From contig CP136534.1 in NCBI GenBank assembly GCA_051016205.1, positions 2,976,001-3,040,000 of the forward strand: a stretch of DNA of 64,000 bases, given 5' to 3'. The position numbers were made by a program, and so were the translations under genes. Shown piece by piece: positions 34,047-42,469 of this stretch. Below the pieces are notes generated by a model. The model did not search any database. It had not been told where the DNA came from and worked only from the letters and a program-made list of their open reading frames with translations. Source of the stretch: Acuticoccus sp051016205. GTDB lineage: Bacteria; Pseudomonadota; Alphaproteobacteria; Rhizobiales; Amorphaceae. Every line of letters starts with the position of its first letter. The stretch's first letter is position 1.

Positions 34047-35032
34047 CGGCTGCCACTGAAGGCCAACGGGGCGGGCAGGGGGCAGGCCTCCTCGTCCGGC
34101 TGACACGCACGCTTGAGTTCCGTATGGGGGCGCTCACACTTGTGCTCGCGGTGATCCTGTCTGTCGCCTCGCCTTACTTTCTCACCACCAACAACCTGTT
34201 GAACATTCTGGATCAATCGGTGGTGATCGGGATTGTCGCAATCGGCATGACCTTCGTCATCCTGACCGGGGGGATCGACCTCTCGGTGGGCTCCATCGCC
34301 GGCGTGACGGGGGTGATCCTCGGCCTTTTGTTAAAGGAGGTGCCGATCCCGCTCGCCATCGCGCTGGCGATCGCGTGCGGCGCATTCATCGGCGCCATTT
34401 CGGGCACGTTGATTGCCGTCTTCGGCCTTGCCGCCTTTGTGGTGACGCTTGGGATGATGGCCATCGGGCGCAGCTTGGCCTACGTCCTGTCAGGCCAGCA
34501 ATCCATTTCAGGCCTACCCGATGGGTTGATGTCGCTCGCTTATGACACGGTCCCTGTGATCGGGCTGCAGATCAACGTGGCGATCCTCATCGGCCTGTTC
34601 GTGATCGCCTGGTTTTACCTCAACCGCACCAAGGGCGGGCGCACCATCTATGCTGTGGGCTCCAACAAGGAGGCCGCGCGGGTGGCGGGGCTCAACGTCA
34701 CCTTCTACACCATCTTGCCTTACGTGGTCTCGGGTGCGCTGTCGGCCGTTGCCGTGACGCTGATTGCCGCGCAGATCCTGTCCATCGATCCTCTCGCCGG
34801 CAACCTTTTGGAGCTTGATGCCATTGCCGCGGTGGTGATTGGCGGGGCCTCGCTTTACGGCGGAAGGGGGTCGATCATCGGGACGGTGTTTGGTGTGCTG
34901 ATCATGGTGATGATCCGCAATGGCATGAACTTGCTTGGGGTTTCGCCTTTTTGGCAGGGCGCTGCCATCGGCACCATCATCATAACCGCTGTGTTGATCG
35001 AGCGGCTATTGAACCGCCGCGGACGGGCGTAA
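34043..35032 (+). CDS. sugar ABC transporter permease (RbsC-like)
   Basis: This 329-residue membrane protein of the ribose-type permease family has about nine to ten helices. 'IGMTFVILTGGIDLSVGSIAG' near residue 75 is diagnostic, as is 'GGRTIYAVGSNKEAARVAGLNV' in the cytoplasmic EAA-type loop near residue 210. 'AIAAVVIGGASLYGGRGSIIGT' follows. GTG 34043 overlaps the ATPase stop. The lactonase gene follows after 30 bp. Confidence 0.95.
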   Translation: MTAATEGQRGGQGAGLLVRLTRTLEFRMGALTLVLAVILSVASPYFLTTNNLLNILDQSVVIGIVAIGMTFVILTGGIDLSVGSIAGVTGVILGLLLKEVPIPLAIALAIACGAFIGAISGTLIAVFGLAAFVVTLGMMAIGRSLAYVLSGQQSISGLPDGLMSLAYDTVPVIGLQINVAILIGLFVIAWFYLNRTKGGRTIYAVGSNKEAARVAGLNVTFYTILPYVVSGALSAVAVTLIAAQILSIDPLAGNLLELDAIAAVVIGGASLYGGRGSIIGTVFGVLIMVMIRNGMNLLGVSPFWQGAAIGTIIITAVLIERLLNRRGRA

Positions 35033-35061
35033 GAAACGCCGCTTAACGACAGGAGACGCCC

Positions 35062-35976
35062 ATGTATCCGGACCATTGCCAGGTCATCGACCCGGCCTTC
35101 AAGAAACTGATCCTCCCCAACGCGTACCTGGAAAAACTGTGGACGGGGGCGCGTTGGGCGGAGGGGCCTGCTTACTTCGCAGGGGGGCGCTACCTCGTTT
35201 TCTCTGACATCCCCAACAACAGAATGATGCGTTACGATGAGACGGACGGGTCCATGTCCGTCTTCCGTCAGCCGTCCAACAACTCCAACGGGAACACGCG
35301 CGACAGGGAAGGCCGTCTTGTGACCTGCGAGCATTTGGGCCGCAGAGTGAGCCGGACCGAGCATGACGGAACCATCACCATCTTGGCGGATCGCCATGAT
35401 GGCAAGCGCCTCAATTCCCCTAACGATGTGGTGGTGGATCCTGACGGGGCGATCTGGTTCACCGACCCCACCTACGGCATTGACCTTGATTATGAGGGAG
35501 AGCGCTCGCAGAGCGAGATCGGTGCCTCCAACGTCTACAGGATCGACCCGCAGAGCGGCGCTGTGGAGGCGGTTGCGACGGACTTCGTCAAGCCCAATGG
35601 CCTTGCGTTTTCGCCGGACTATAGCATCCTCTACGTCGCTGACACTGGCGCGACCCACGTGGACGGCGGGCCCCGCCACATCAGGCGGTTTTCGGTGAAT
35701 GGCACGCGCCTATCAGGGGGGGAGGTGTTCGCCGAGTGCGACGACGGGCTGTTCGACGGCTTTCGTTTGGACACCCACGGCAACATCTGGTCCAGCGCGC
35801 GCGACGGGGTGCACTGCATCACGCCGGAAGGTCAATTGATTGGCAAGATCCGCATCCCCGAAACCGTCGCCAACGTGTGCTTCGGGACGCAAAAGCGGAT
35901 CCGCCTTTATATCTGCGGGACATCGTCCCTTTATGCCACCTACCTCAACACAAAGGGCGTTGCCTACGCCGGCTGA
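35062..35976 (+). CDS. SMP-30/gluconolactonase family protein
   Basis: This 304-residue six-bladed beta-propeller lactonase hydrolyses sugar lactones to acids. Metal-ligand positions are visible: Glu in 'RWAEGPAYFA', Asn in 'KRLNSPNDVVVD', Asn in 'FVKPNGLAFSPD' and Asp in 'LFDGFRLDTHGNIW'. No signal peptide is present, so it is cytoplasmic. It is the last gene of the sugar ABC operon, which points to an oxidative route (aldose, lactone, acid) for the imported sugar. A strong terminator follows directly. Confidence 0.92.
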   Translation: MYPDHCQVIDPAFKKLILPNAYLEKLWTGARWAEGPAYFAGGRYLVFSDIPNNRMMRYDETDGSMSVFRQPSNNSNGNTRDREGRLVTCEHLGRRVSRTEHDGTITILADRHDGKRLNSPNDVVVDPDGAIWFTDPTYGIDLDYEGERSQSEIGASNVYRIDPQSGAVEAVATDFVKPNGLAFSPDYSILYVADTGATHVDGGPRHIRRFSVNGTRLSGGEVFAECDDGLFDGFRLDTHGNIWSSARDGVHCITPEGQLIGKIRIPETVANVCFGTQKRIRLYICGTSSLYATYLNTKGVAYAG

Positions 35977-35993
35977 CGGGCGGTTGGTTGGGT

Positions 35994-36031
35994 CACGCCG
36001 CCGAGAGGGCTCGGCGGCGTGGGTTTTTTTT
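35994..36031 (+). terminator. intrinsic terminator of the sugar ABC operon
   Basis: CACGCCGCCGAG (35994-36005) and CTCGGCGGCGTG (36010-36021) form a perfect 12-bp stem with an AGGG loop, followed by GG and eight T residues. It lies 18 bp after the lactonase stop and touches the stop of the convergent chemoreceptor gene. It is the clearest rho-independent terminator in the window. Confidence 0.93.
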
Positions 36032-38324
36032 AAGAGGCTTTGAGGACCTTGAGGAGCCGCTCTGACTGCTCCGACAGGTTGTCGTTGGCCTCGGCAAGGT
36101 TTTCTGCCGATTCGGTGAGGGCGCGGGCGGTGGTCAGGTTGCGGGCCGACACTTCCTCCACCTCACGGATGGTACTTGTGGCCATTTGTGCTCCCGAGGC
36201 AGCGGACTGAGCGTTGGTGCTGATCTCCTGCGTGGCGGCCTGTTGCTCTTCGGCCGCCGAGGCAATGGTGGAGAAGACCTCGTTGATGGTCTCGATCACC
36301 TTTGCCACCTTCGTCACACCGTCGGTGACGCTGCGAATTTCCTCCTGAACGGCAGCGGTTTGACGGCCCACCTCCTCGGTCGCCTTGGCGGTTTGGTTGG
36401 CAAGGCTCTTCACCTCATGGGCCACCACCGCAAAGCCTTTGCCGGCCTCGCCAGCGCTTGCCGCCTCGATGGTGGCGTTTAGGGCAAGCAGGTTGGTCTT
36501 GTCGGCGATCTCGGAGATGGTGGCCACCACCTCGCCGATGCGCTTGCTGGTGTCGGCAAGCTTCACGGCGCGGTCGGCGACGGTGGTGGTCTCCTGCGCG
36601 GCGTCGTTGGCGCGCTTTGAGGATTCGGTCAGTTGGCGGGAGATCTCGGCGATGGAGGAGGAGAGCTCTTCTGCCGCAGAGGCCACCATCTGCACGTTGC
36701 CTGTGGCTTCGGAGGCTGCGTCCGCCCCTTCGGTGAGCTGCGCCTGGGTCCGCTCCACACTCTCGGAGATGGATTCGATCTGTTCGCGCATCTTCTGGAA
36801 TGTGGCGCCGATCCCATCCACCGTTGCTTGCACCTCAGTCTCGAAGGCGTTGGCACTCTTGACCTGTGTTGTGACGAGCTTCCAGGCGAGCATGGTGCCC
36901 ACATAGTCCCCTGCCGAGTTCTTCAGCGCGGTGACGATGAGGTCCAGATACTCCTTGCCTTTCAGGCTGATGCGCGCTTCCCAAGGCAGGCGGCTCGGGT
37001 CCTTCAGAATGTCCCGCTGGTGCCTGGGATTTTTGTGGAACATGTCGATGGAGCGGCCCATCATCTGGTCCACAGGGCAGGGGAGCTGATCCTGGATCAT
37101 ACCCAGGGTCTCCTGCGTGGCGGCGTTCATGTAGGTCACTTTCAGCTCGTCTTTGGGATCGGCCAGCATAACAGGAAGCGGCAGCTGCTCGATGATCTGC
37201 GCGCGGGTGTAGGCGTCTTCCACCGTCTCTTTCAGCGTGGCGAGGGCACCGAATAGTTTGCCGATTTCATCGTCGCTGTTTTCGGCGCGGACCCTGAAGT
37301 CGGTGTCCCCGCCGGCAAGGTCGGTGACGCGCCGTGTAAGGGTGCGCAAGGGAACCACCGTGGCGCGGGTCAGGAGGAGAGCGCATAAGGCGCACAAGAG
37401 CACCGCCGCCGCCGCAACCGCAAAAATGATGTTGCGGGTGCGCGGCAAGTCTGCCGATTTTGCCGTCCCTAGCGCTGTCATCTCGGACTGGCCTGTGGCG
37501 ATAACAGAATCGCTTGCCTCCTGAAGCTGGAGGCCGAGGGCGTCGAGCTGCGGTTCGACCTCGCCCTCCAACGCACGGTCAAGGTTCTGAAGGGCTGAGG
37601 CAGCCTCCTGGTGGTTGTCCAAAGCGGTTTGGATGCGCCCGAAGGCAGCGGCCATTCCCGCGGAGGATGCACCGTCGGCCATGTCCTCAAGCAAGGATGC
37701 GGTGGGTGCCAGATCGACAGGCGCGTTGGTTCTGCCCAAGCGCGCGGCTTTCAGTTCTGCCGCAAGGAAGGTGTTGCGGGCCGATCGGCCAGCGCTTGCG
37801 AGGGCGGGGCGGTCGGCATCGCTTGCGGCGAGAACGAAGGCGGAGAGCGCCTCATCCAATGCGACGGCTGTGGTGGCGGCCTGTCGTGCCGCCGCGGCCC
37901 TTTCGGTGGTCAGGGTGACAAGGCTCTGAAACTGGCCATCGTAGGCCTCAAGCTCGTCAACGAGGGCTTGTAGGGTTTGCCCCCGCTCAGATTGGGGTAC
38001 GTTGGAGTCAATCAGTTCAGTCAACTGGGTGGTGAGTTTGGCGACGTTGTCGCGCACCGGCGCCGTCTGCGATCCGTCCCCTGTGGAGAGGTAGCGTTTG
38101 GCCGCAAGGCGCACGCTGAGCACGTGCTCCTGCAGGTCCGCGATGGCAAGATTTTCCCGCGCAAGAGCCCTGTAAGACAAGAAGCTATCGGCGGTTCGGG
38201 CCATGTAGGTGGCCGTCAGTCCTGCAAGAATGGCCACGAACACCACAGGCAAGCCAAAGGCAAGGCTGTACTTGGTGGTCAGTGACAAGTTGTTCAGTTT
38301 ACTACGCTTGTGTCCATCGGTCAC
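36030..38324 (-). CDS. methyl-accepting chemotaxis protein with PAS-like domain
   Basis: This 764-residue chemoreceptor has a first helix at about residues 15-38 ('YSLAFGLPVVFVAILAGLTATYM') and a helical periplasmic sensor of about 250 residues. A second helix comes near 300 ('NIIFAVAAAAVLLCALCALLLT'), then a HAMP domain ('VVPLRTLTRRVTDLAGGDTDF'). A PAS-like domain (about 375-490, 'YMNAATQETLGMI') is followed by a long signalling coiled coil with the hairpin tip 'ISEIADKTNLLALNATIEAASAGEAGKGFAVVAHEVK'. GTG 38324 is favoured because GGAG lies six bases upstream; ATG 38336 is the alternative. No che or fla genes are nearby. The ligand is unknown. Confidence 0.92.
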   Translation of the reverse strand: MTDGHKRSKLNNLSLTTKYSLAFGLPVVFVAILAGLTATYMARTADSFLSYRALARENLAIADLQEHVLSVRLAAKRYLSTGDGSQTAPVRDNVAKLTTQLTELIDSNVPQSERGQTLQALVDELEAYDGQFQSLVTLTTERAAAARQAATTAVALDEALSAFVLAASDADRPALASAGRSARNTFLAAELKAARLGRTNAPVDLAPTASLLEDMADGASSAGMAAAFGRIQTALDNHQEAASALQNLDRALEGEVEPQLDALGLQLQEASDSVIATGQSEMTALGTAKSADLPRTRNIIFAVAAAAVLLCALCALLLTRATVVPLRTLTRRVTDLAGGDTDFRVRAENSDDEIGKLFGALATLKETVEDAYTRAQIIEQLPLPVMLADPKDELKVTYMNAATQETLGMIQDQLPCPVDQMMGRSIDMFHKNPRHQRDILKDPSRLPWEARISLKGKEYLDLIVTALKNSAGDYVGTMLAWKLVTTQVKSANAFETEVQATVDGIGATFQKMREQIESISESVERTQAQLTEGADAASEATGNVQMVASAAEELSSSIAEISRQLTESSKRANDAAQETTTVADRAVKLADTSKRIGEVVATISEIADKTNLLALNATIEAASAGEAGKGFAVVAHEVKSLANQTAKATEEVGRQTAAVQEEIRSVTDGVTKVAKVIETINEVFSTIASAAEEQQAATQEISTNAQSAASGAQMATSTIREVEEVSARNLTTARALTESAENLAEANDNLSEQSERLLKVLKAS

Positions 38325-38467
38325 GGCCGACTCCATCGGTCTGCGAGCGGGCACGAGGCCGCTGAGGGTATTTCGCAGCCGTGATACCGGCGGACCATTG
38401 CGCGAGCCTGTTGTTGGCCCGCGACCGAGGTGTGGGTGCAGTCTTCGATGGTGACGGTGGTTCGAGC

Positions 38468-39127
38468 CTATCGGCTGACGGCAACAAGGCTTTCAAAAAG
38501 CGCAAAACCGTCGCGGCTGACGTGGATGCCCTCCACCGCGTTTTCGGGATGGGGCATCAAGCCCATCACCGTGCCCGCCTCATTGATGATGCCGGCAATA
38601 TCGTTGGCAGAACCGTTGGGGTTTTGGGTGTAACGCACCACCACACGGCCTTCGTCCTCAAGGCGTTTCAGCGTTGCCGCATCGGCGCGATAGTTGCCGT
38701 CGTGGTGGGCGGCGGGGATAACGATCTCATCGCCACGCTCGTAAAGGGCTGTGAAGGCTGTGCGCGCCTCCACCTTCAAGTGCACAGGCTTGCATAGGAA
38801 GGTGAGGCCCTTGTTGCGCATCAACGCCCCGGGCAGGAGCCGCGCTTCGGTCAGCACCTGAAAGCCGTTGCACACCCCCAGCACAAGGCCGCCACGCCCT
38901 GCGTGATCGGCCACGGCGCGCATGACGGGGGAGCGGGCTGCCATGGCCCCTGCGCGCAGATAATCCCCGTGAGCAAAGCCGCCTGGCAACATCACCAGGT
39001 CCACGGACGGCAACTCCGTGTCGGTGTGCCAGATCATGTGCGGCGGCTGACCGCCTGCAAGGGTGATGGCGCGGGCCGCGTCCTGTTCGCGGTTGGAGCC
39101 TGGGAAGACGATGACGGCAGAGCGCAT
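38468..39127 (-). CDS. purQ: FGAM synthase subunit PurQ (glutaminase)
   Basis: This is the 219-residue class I glutamine amidotransferase subunit of phosphoribosylformylglycinamidine synthase. The catalytic Cys is in 'GLVLGVCNGFQVLTEA', and His and Glu are in 'GLMPHPENAVEG'. It feeds ammonia to PurL, with PurS as bridge. It lies 9 bp after purS on the same strand. purL, which often follows in related genomes, is not here; a chemoreceptor gene follows instead after 143 bp. Confidence 0.97.
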   Translation of the reverse strand: MRSAVIVFPGSNREQDAARAITLAGGQPPHMIWHTDTELPSVDLVMLPGGFAHGDYLRAGAMAARSPVMRAVADHAGRGGLVLGVCNGFQVLTEARLLPGALMRNKGLTFLCKPVHLKVEARTAFTALYERGDEIVIPAAHHDGNYRADAATLKRLEDEGRVVVRYTQNPNGSANDIAGIINEAGTVMGLMPHPENAVEGIHVSRDGFALFESLVAVSR

Positions 39128-39136
39128 GGAGGACGA

Positions 39137-39385
39137 TCAGCTCTCGAGCGTGATCTGGTAGCGCTCCACCACCGTGTTGGCGAGGAGCTGCTCGCACATA
39201 TCCGTCACGGCGGCGCGTGCGGCGTCTGCATCCTCTTCGTCGAGGGTGAGGTCGATGACCTTGCCTTGCCGTGCCGTCCCGACGCCGTCGAACCCAAGGT
39301 CCGACAAGGCCCCTTCGATGGCCTTGCCCTGTGGATCGAGGACGCCCGGCTTCAGCGTCACAATCACCCGTGCCTTGATGGCCAT
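39137..39385 (-). CDS. purS: FGAM synthase subunit PurS
   Basis: This 82-residue protein matches PurS in length and sequence: 'KARVIVTLKPGVLDPQGKAIEGALSDLGF' at the start and 'CEQLLANTVVERYQI' at the end. PurS links PurQ and PurL in organisms with the three-subunit enzyme. It sits between purC (39 bp gap) and purQ (9 bp gap). Confidence 0.96.
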   Translation of the reverse strand: MAIKARVIVTLKPGVLDPQGKAIEGALSDLGFDGVGTARQGKVIDLTLDEEDADAARAAVTDMCEQLLANTVVERYQITLES

Positions 39386-39424
39386 TGTCGCGTCGGTCCC
39401 GTGTGCGAGAAAAGGAGCGTGGCC

Positions 39425-40189
39425 TTACTGGACCAACGTGGGGCCCGTGACAACGGGTCGTTCCTGCTCGGGCATGATGCCAAGGCGCCGGGCGACCTCC
39501 TGGTAGGCCTCCAACAGGCCACCCATGTCGCGGCGAAAGCGGTCCTTGTCCATCTTGTCGTTGGTTTTGATGTCCCACAGGCGGCACGAATCGGGGCTGA
39601 TTTCGTCGGCCACCACCACGCGCATCATGTCGTTTTCCCACAGCCGTCCGCATTCGATCTTGAAATCCACAAGACGGATGCCGACACCGAGGAAAAGCCC
39701 TGCCAGAAAGTCGTTGACCCTGACGGAGAGGGCCATGATGTCGTCGAGCTCCTGGGGGGTGGCCCAGCCGAAGGCGGTGATGTGCTCTTCGGTGACCATC
39801 GGGTCGTCCAGCTCGTCGTTTTTGTAGTAAAACTCGATGATGGAGCGGGGCAGGGCCTGGCCTTCGTCAATCCCCAGTCGTTTGGCCAGGGACCCGGCGG
39901 CCACGTTGCGCACCACCACCTCGAGCGGAATGATCTCCACCTCGCGGATCAACTGCTCGCGCATATTGAGGCGGCGGATGAAATGGGTGGGGATGCCCAT
40001 CTCATTCAAATTGTTGAAAATATACTCCGAAATTCGGTTGTTCAGCACGCCTTTGCCGTCCACAATCTCGTGCTTGCGGGCGTTGTGCGCCGTGGCATCG
40101 TCCTTGAAGTGTTGAACCAGCGTGCCTGGCTCAGGCCCTTCATAAAGGATCTTGGCTTTGCCTTCGTAGATGCGGCGGCGACGGTTCAT
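39425..40189 (-). CDS. purC: SAICAR synthetase
   Basis: This 254-residue PurC joins aspartate to CAIR. Typical segments are 'RRIYEGKAKILYEGPEPGTL', 'FKDDATA', 'IPTHFIRRLNMREQLIREVEIIPLEVVVRN' and 'DKDRFRRDMGGLLEAYQEVARRLG'. It leads the purC-purS-purQ set and is divergent from the zeta-subunit gene, an arrangement common in alphaproteobacteria. Together with purM-purN at 20 kb, five of the purine-synthesis genes are in this window in two clusters. Confidence 0.97.
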   Translation of the reverse strand: MNRRRRIYEGKAKILYEGPEPGTLVQHFKDDATAHNARKHEIVDGKGVLNNRISEYIFNNLNEMGIPTHFIRRLNMREQLIREVEIIPLEVVVRNVAAGSLAKRLGIDEGQALPRSIIEFYYKNDELDDPMVTEEHITAFGWATPQELDDIMALSVRVNDFLAGLFLGVGIRLVDFKIECGRLWENDMMRVVVADEISPDSCRLWDIKTNDKMDKDRFRRDMGGLLEAYQEVARRLGIMPEQERPVVTGPTLVQ

Positions 40190-40235
40190 AAAGGCCGGTC
40201 CGGATGGGCTGTTACAGGGACGATCGTCGATACGA

Positions 40236-40267
40236 CGCCGATTTTGGGCCAGGGCTCAGAATCGGCG
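40236..40267. promoter_or_regulatory. inverted repeat in purC upstream region
   Basis: CGCCGATT (40236-40243) and AATCGGCG (40260-40267) form a perfect 8-bp inverted repeat with a 16-base spacer in the 236-bp region between purC and the divergent zeta gene. It could be an operator or an mRNA leader hairpin for the purine genes. The function is not established. No gene was seen in the remaining divergent region. Confidence 0.4.
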
Positions 40268-40425
40268 CCACCGCGCCGTCGCAGGCGCGGTCAGTGTGCG
40301 CGGTCGGCAAAAACGCTATCCGATCCTTTGGAACGCCACAATGGTCGCCGTGCGCTGCGTTGATTTCGGTGCATCGAGCGACTAAGTCAACGGCGCCAAT
40401 GGGGGGCGTCAACGGGAAGGGTGTG

Positions 40426-40740
40426 ATGACGACTTTTGAGGAACGCGAAAGAGCCTACGAATCACGCTTTGCCCATGACGAGGAGTTGCGCTTCAAGGCC
40501 ATGGCCCGCCGCAACCGCCTCTTGGGCGAATGGGTGGCAGACAAGCTTGGCAAATCCGGCGATGATGTTGCCGCTTACGCCAAAGAGGTGGTTCGCGCCG
40601 ATTTTGACGAGCCCGGCGACGAGGACGTTTACCGAAAGGTGAGGGCCGACCTCGACACCGCGAGCGCCGGTGTGTCCGACGAGGAGCTGCGCCAGAAAAT
40701 GCGCGAACTCCTCGTCATTGCTGCCGATCAGGTGTCCTGA
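40426..40740 (+). CDS. DUF1476 protein, ATP synthase inhibitor zeta-subunit type
   Basis: This 104-residue helical protein is of the DUF1476 family. In Paracoccus a member is the zeta subunit that inhibits F1-ATPase in place of epsilon/IF1. The conserved core is 'TTFEERERAYESRFAHDEELRFKAMARRNRLLGEW', followed by 'AYAKEVVRADFDEPGDEDVYRKV'. The N-terminal basic/helical segment is the inhibitory part in the studied homologue. ATG 40426 has GGAAGG upstream; longer in-frame starts run into the divergent purC promoter and are rejected. Confidence 0.92.
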   Translation: MTTFEERERAYESRFAHDEELRFKAMARRNRLLGEWVADKLGKSGDDVAAYAKEVVRADFDEPGDEDVYRKVRADLDTASAGVSDEELRQKMRELLVIAADQVS

Positions 40741-40747
40741 CGCCCGG

Positions 40748-41182
40748 TTACTGACTGGGGCTCGTGGTCTCAGGGGTCGTGGTGTCAGGGGTCGCAGCGT
40801 CTGGGGTTGTGGTGTCAGGGCTCGCCGCTTCGGGCGTTGTGGTCTCCGGGGCCGTCGTCGCGGGACTTGCCGTGTCCGGGCTTGCTGCTTCAGGGGTCGT
40901 GGTTGCGGGGGCCGTCGTGGCAGGGCTGGTGGTGGTCGTCTCGCCTTCAGTGGCGTTCTCAGTGGTTGTGGCGGGGCTCTCAGCGGCAGGGGCCGTTGTT
41001 CCCGTGGTGCTGTCTGCCTCAGGCAGGGGGCCCCTCAGGTCTCCATCCTCTTCAACGAACACGTAGGTGTAGGCGACAAACGCCAGCACCACCGCCGCTG
41101 AGAGGCTGATGATCAAGATGTAAAGGGTGCGCTTGCTGGACCCGCCCTGGCGCGCGCTTGTCCCCGGTTTTTCTACTGACAC
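40748..41182 (-). CDS. single-pass membrane protein with Thr/Pro/Ala-rich repeat tail
   Basis: This is a 144-residue protein. After a short basic N-terminus comes one membrane helix ('LYILIISLSAAVVLAFVAYTYVFV'). The rest is a low-complexity tail of about 95 residues made of imperfect 'TTTPEAASPDT' units with some Glu and Asp. The tail is coded by visible tandem DNA repeats of GGGGTCGTGGTGTCA type on the plus strand, so copy number may vary. GTG 41182 has AAGGA eight bases upstream; a longer version starting at 41263 lacks such a site. It is probably inner-membrane anchored with an extracytoplasmic disordered tail. Function unknown. Confidence 0.7.
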   Translation of the reverse strand: MSVEKPGTSARQGGSSKRTLYILIISLSAAVVLAFVAYTYVFVEEDGDLRGPLPEADSTTGTTAPAAESPATTTENATEGETTTTSPATTAPATTTPEAASPDTASPATTAPETTTPEAASPDTTTPDAATPDTTTPETTSPSQ

Positions 41183-41419
41183 AATCGTCGTCCTTGTGGT
41201 GTTGAAGGTGTTTGGTGGGATCGGGCCTGCCCAGTGATCCTTCACAGGGGTCAGGCTGGCCATGGACGGGCGAGCCCCGCCGGGGTCGATCCCATGTGTG
41301 CCTTTTCCAACACGTTCGACGCCTGAAGCGTTCCCCTACACACCCGGTTTGGCGAGATGTCGTTGAAAAAACGGCAAAGATCGTCAGCTACTTGTGGGCA
41401 TCGAGCGGTGGGGGGAAGA

Positions 41420-42205
41420 GTGTTGCGTAACCTGTTTTGCACGGTTGCCGTCGCGGCCGTTGCCTTTGGTCTGACACCGGCTTTCGCGGCTGACGAAATT
41501 GTGGATGATCCGGTGACGGAGCGCCGCGACATCATCATCGACCTTGGGATCGGCGGCCAGCTTGAGCCGAAATTTCCCTCATCGCGCAAGTATCTGATCC
41601 AGCCTTACCCCATCGCCAACCTGAAATTTCTGCGCCTACCGGTGTTGGGTGAGGTGGTGACGGGCAAGACCCGGGCGATTTCCATCTACCCATCCATCAA
41701 CATTGTCGGCGACCGCTCCCAGTCCGACGCGCGGTATCTGCGTGGTGTTGCCAATGTGGACACGGCCGTTGAACTGGGCCCAGGCATTGCGGTCCAGCGC
41801 GGTATGTTTCGCGGTTTTGCTGAAGTGCGCTACGGCTTCTTCGGCCACTCAGGCTTTGTGGCGAACGCGGGCCTTGACCTTGTGGCCAACCCCTGGCCAC
41901 GCCTTCAGATCCGCGGCGGCCCGCGCGTGAGCTTTGCCTCCGACGACTATATGGACACCTACTTCAAAACGACCGCGACGGCGGTGTCCCTGCCAGCGTT
42001 CGACCCCGATGCAGGCTTTAAGGACGTCGGTGTCGCAGCTGTTGCCTCCTACACGTTGACCGACAGCGTCATCCTCCATGGGCGTGCTGCCTACACACGC
42101 TTCGTGGGCGATGCAGCCGACAGCCCCATCGTCAAGGCCGGCAACGAGGATGAGTTTGCCGTCGGCATCGGCATCACCTACCGCTTCGGCTTCGACCTTT
42201 ATTGA
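41420..42205 (+). CDS. MipA/OmpV family outer-membrane protein
   Basis: This 261-residue protein has a signal peptide ('VAVAAVAFGLTPAFAADE'), then alternating amphipathic beta strands ending in a C-terminal aromatic 'GIGITYRFGFDLY', typical of outer-membrane barrels. 'DIIIDLGIGGQLEPKFPSSRKYLIQPYP' at the start of the mature part and 'DDYMDTYF' in the middle are MipA/OmpV features. Members scaffold murein enzymes or act as small channels. GTG 41420 and TTG 41423 are competing starts behind a GGGGGA site. Confidence 0.88.
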   Translation: MLRNLFCTVAVAAVAFGLTPAFAADEIVDDPVTERRDIIIDLGIGGQLEPKFPSSRKYLIQPYPIANLKFLRLPVLGEVVTGKTRAISIYPSINIVGDRSQSDARYLRGVANVDTAVELGPGIAVQRGMFRGFAEVRYGFFGHSGFVANAGLDLVANPWPRLQIRGGPRVSFASDDYMDTYFKTTATAVSLPAFDPDAGFKDVGVAAVASYTLTDSVILHGRAAYTRFVGDAADSPIVKAGNEDEFAVGIGITYRFGFDLY

Positions 42206-42469
42206 GGCTTTTGCCCTGCGGCCGTGCAAGCCACAGCCAGGGCAGTGCGTGCTAATCTCCGCCATTCTTGTGTGATGTGGTGCGGGCGTATTGCCCGGCC
42301 GGCGGTGAGCGCTGCGCCAATGGTGGAGTTGATGGGGTTGATGGGCGCTGCCGGGGCGTGAGGGCATCCATCAGATTTTTGCCGATCTGACCTGCACCAC
42401 AACGTAGTAGCGCGCACGCGGGACCTCTGTTACCGGTGCGCATCCTCGCAAACGTGCGGATGGAGTTCC

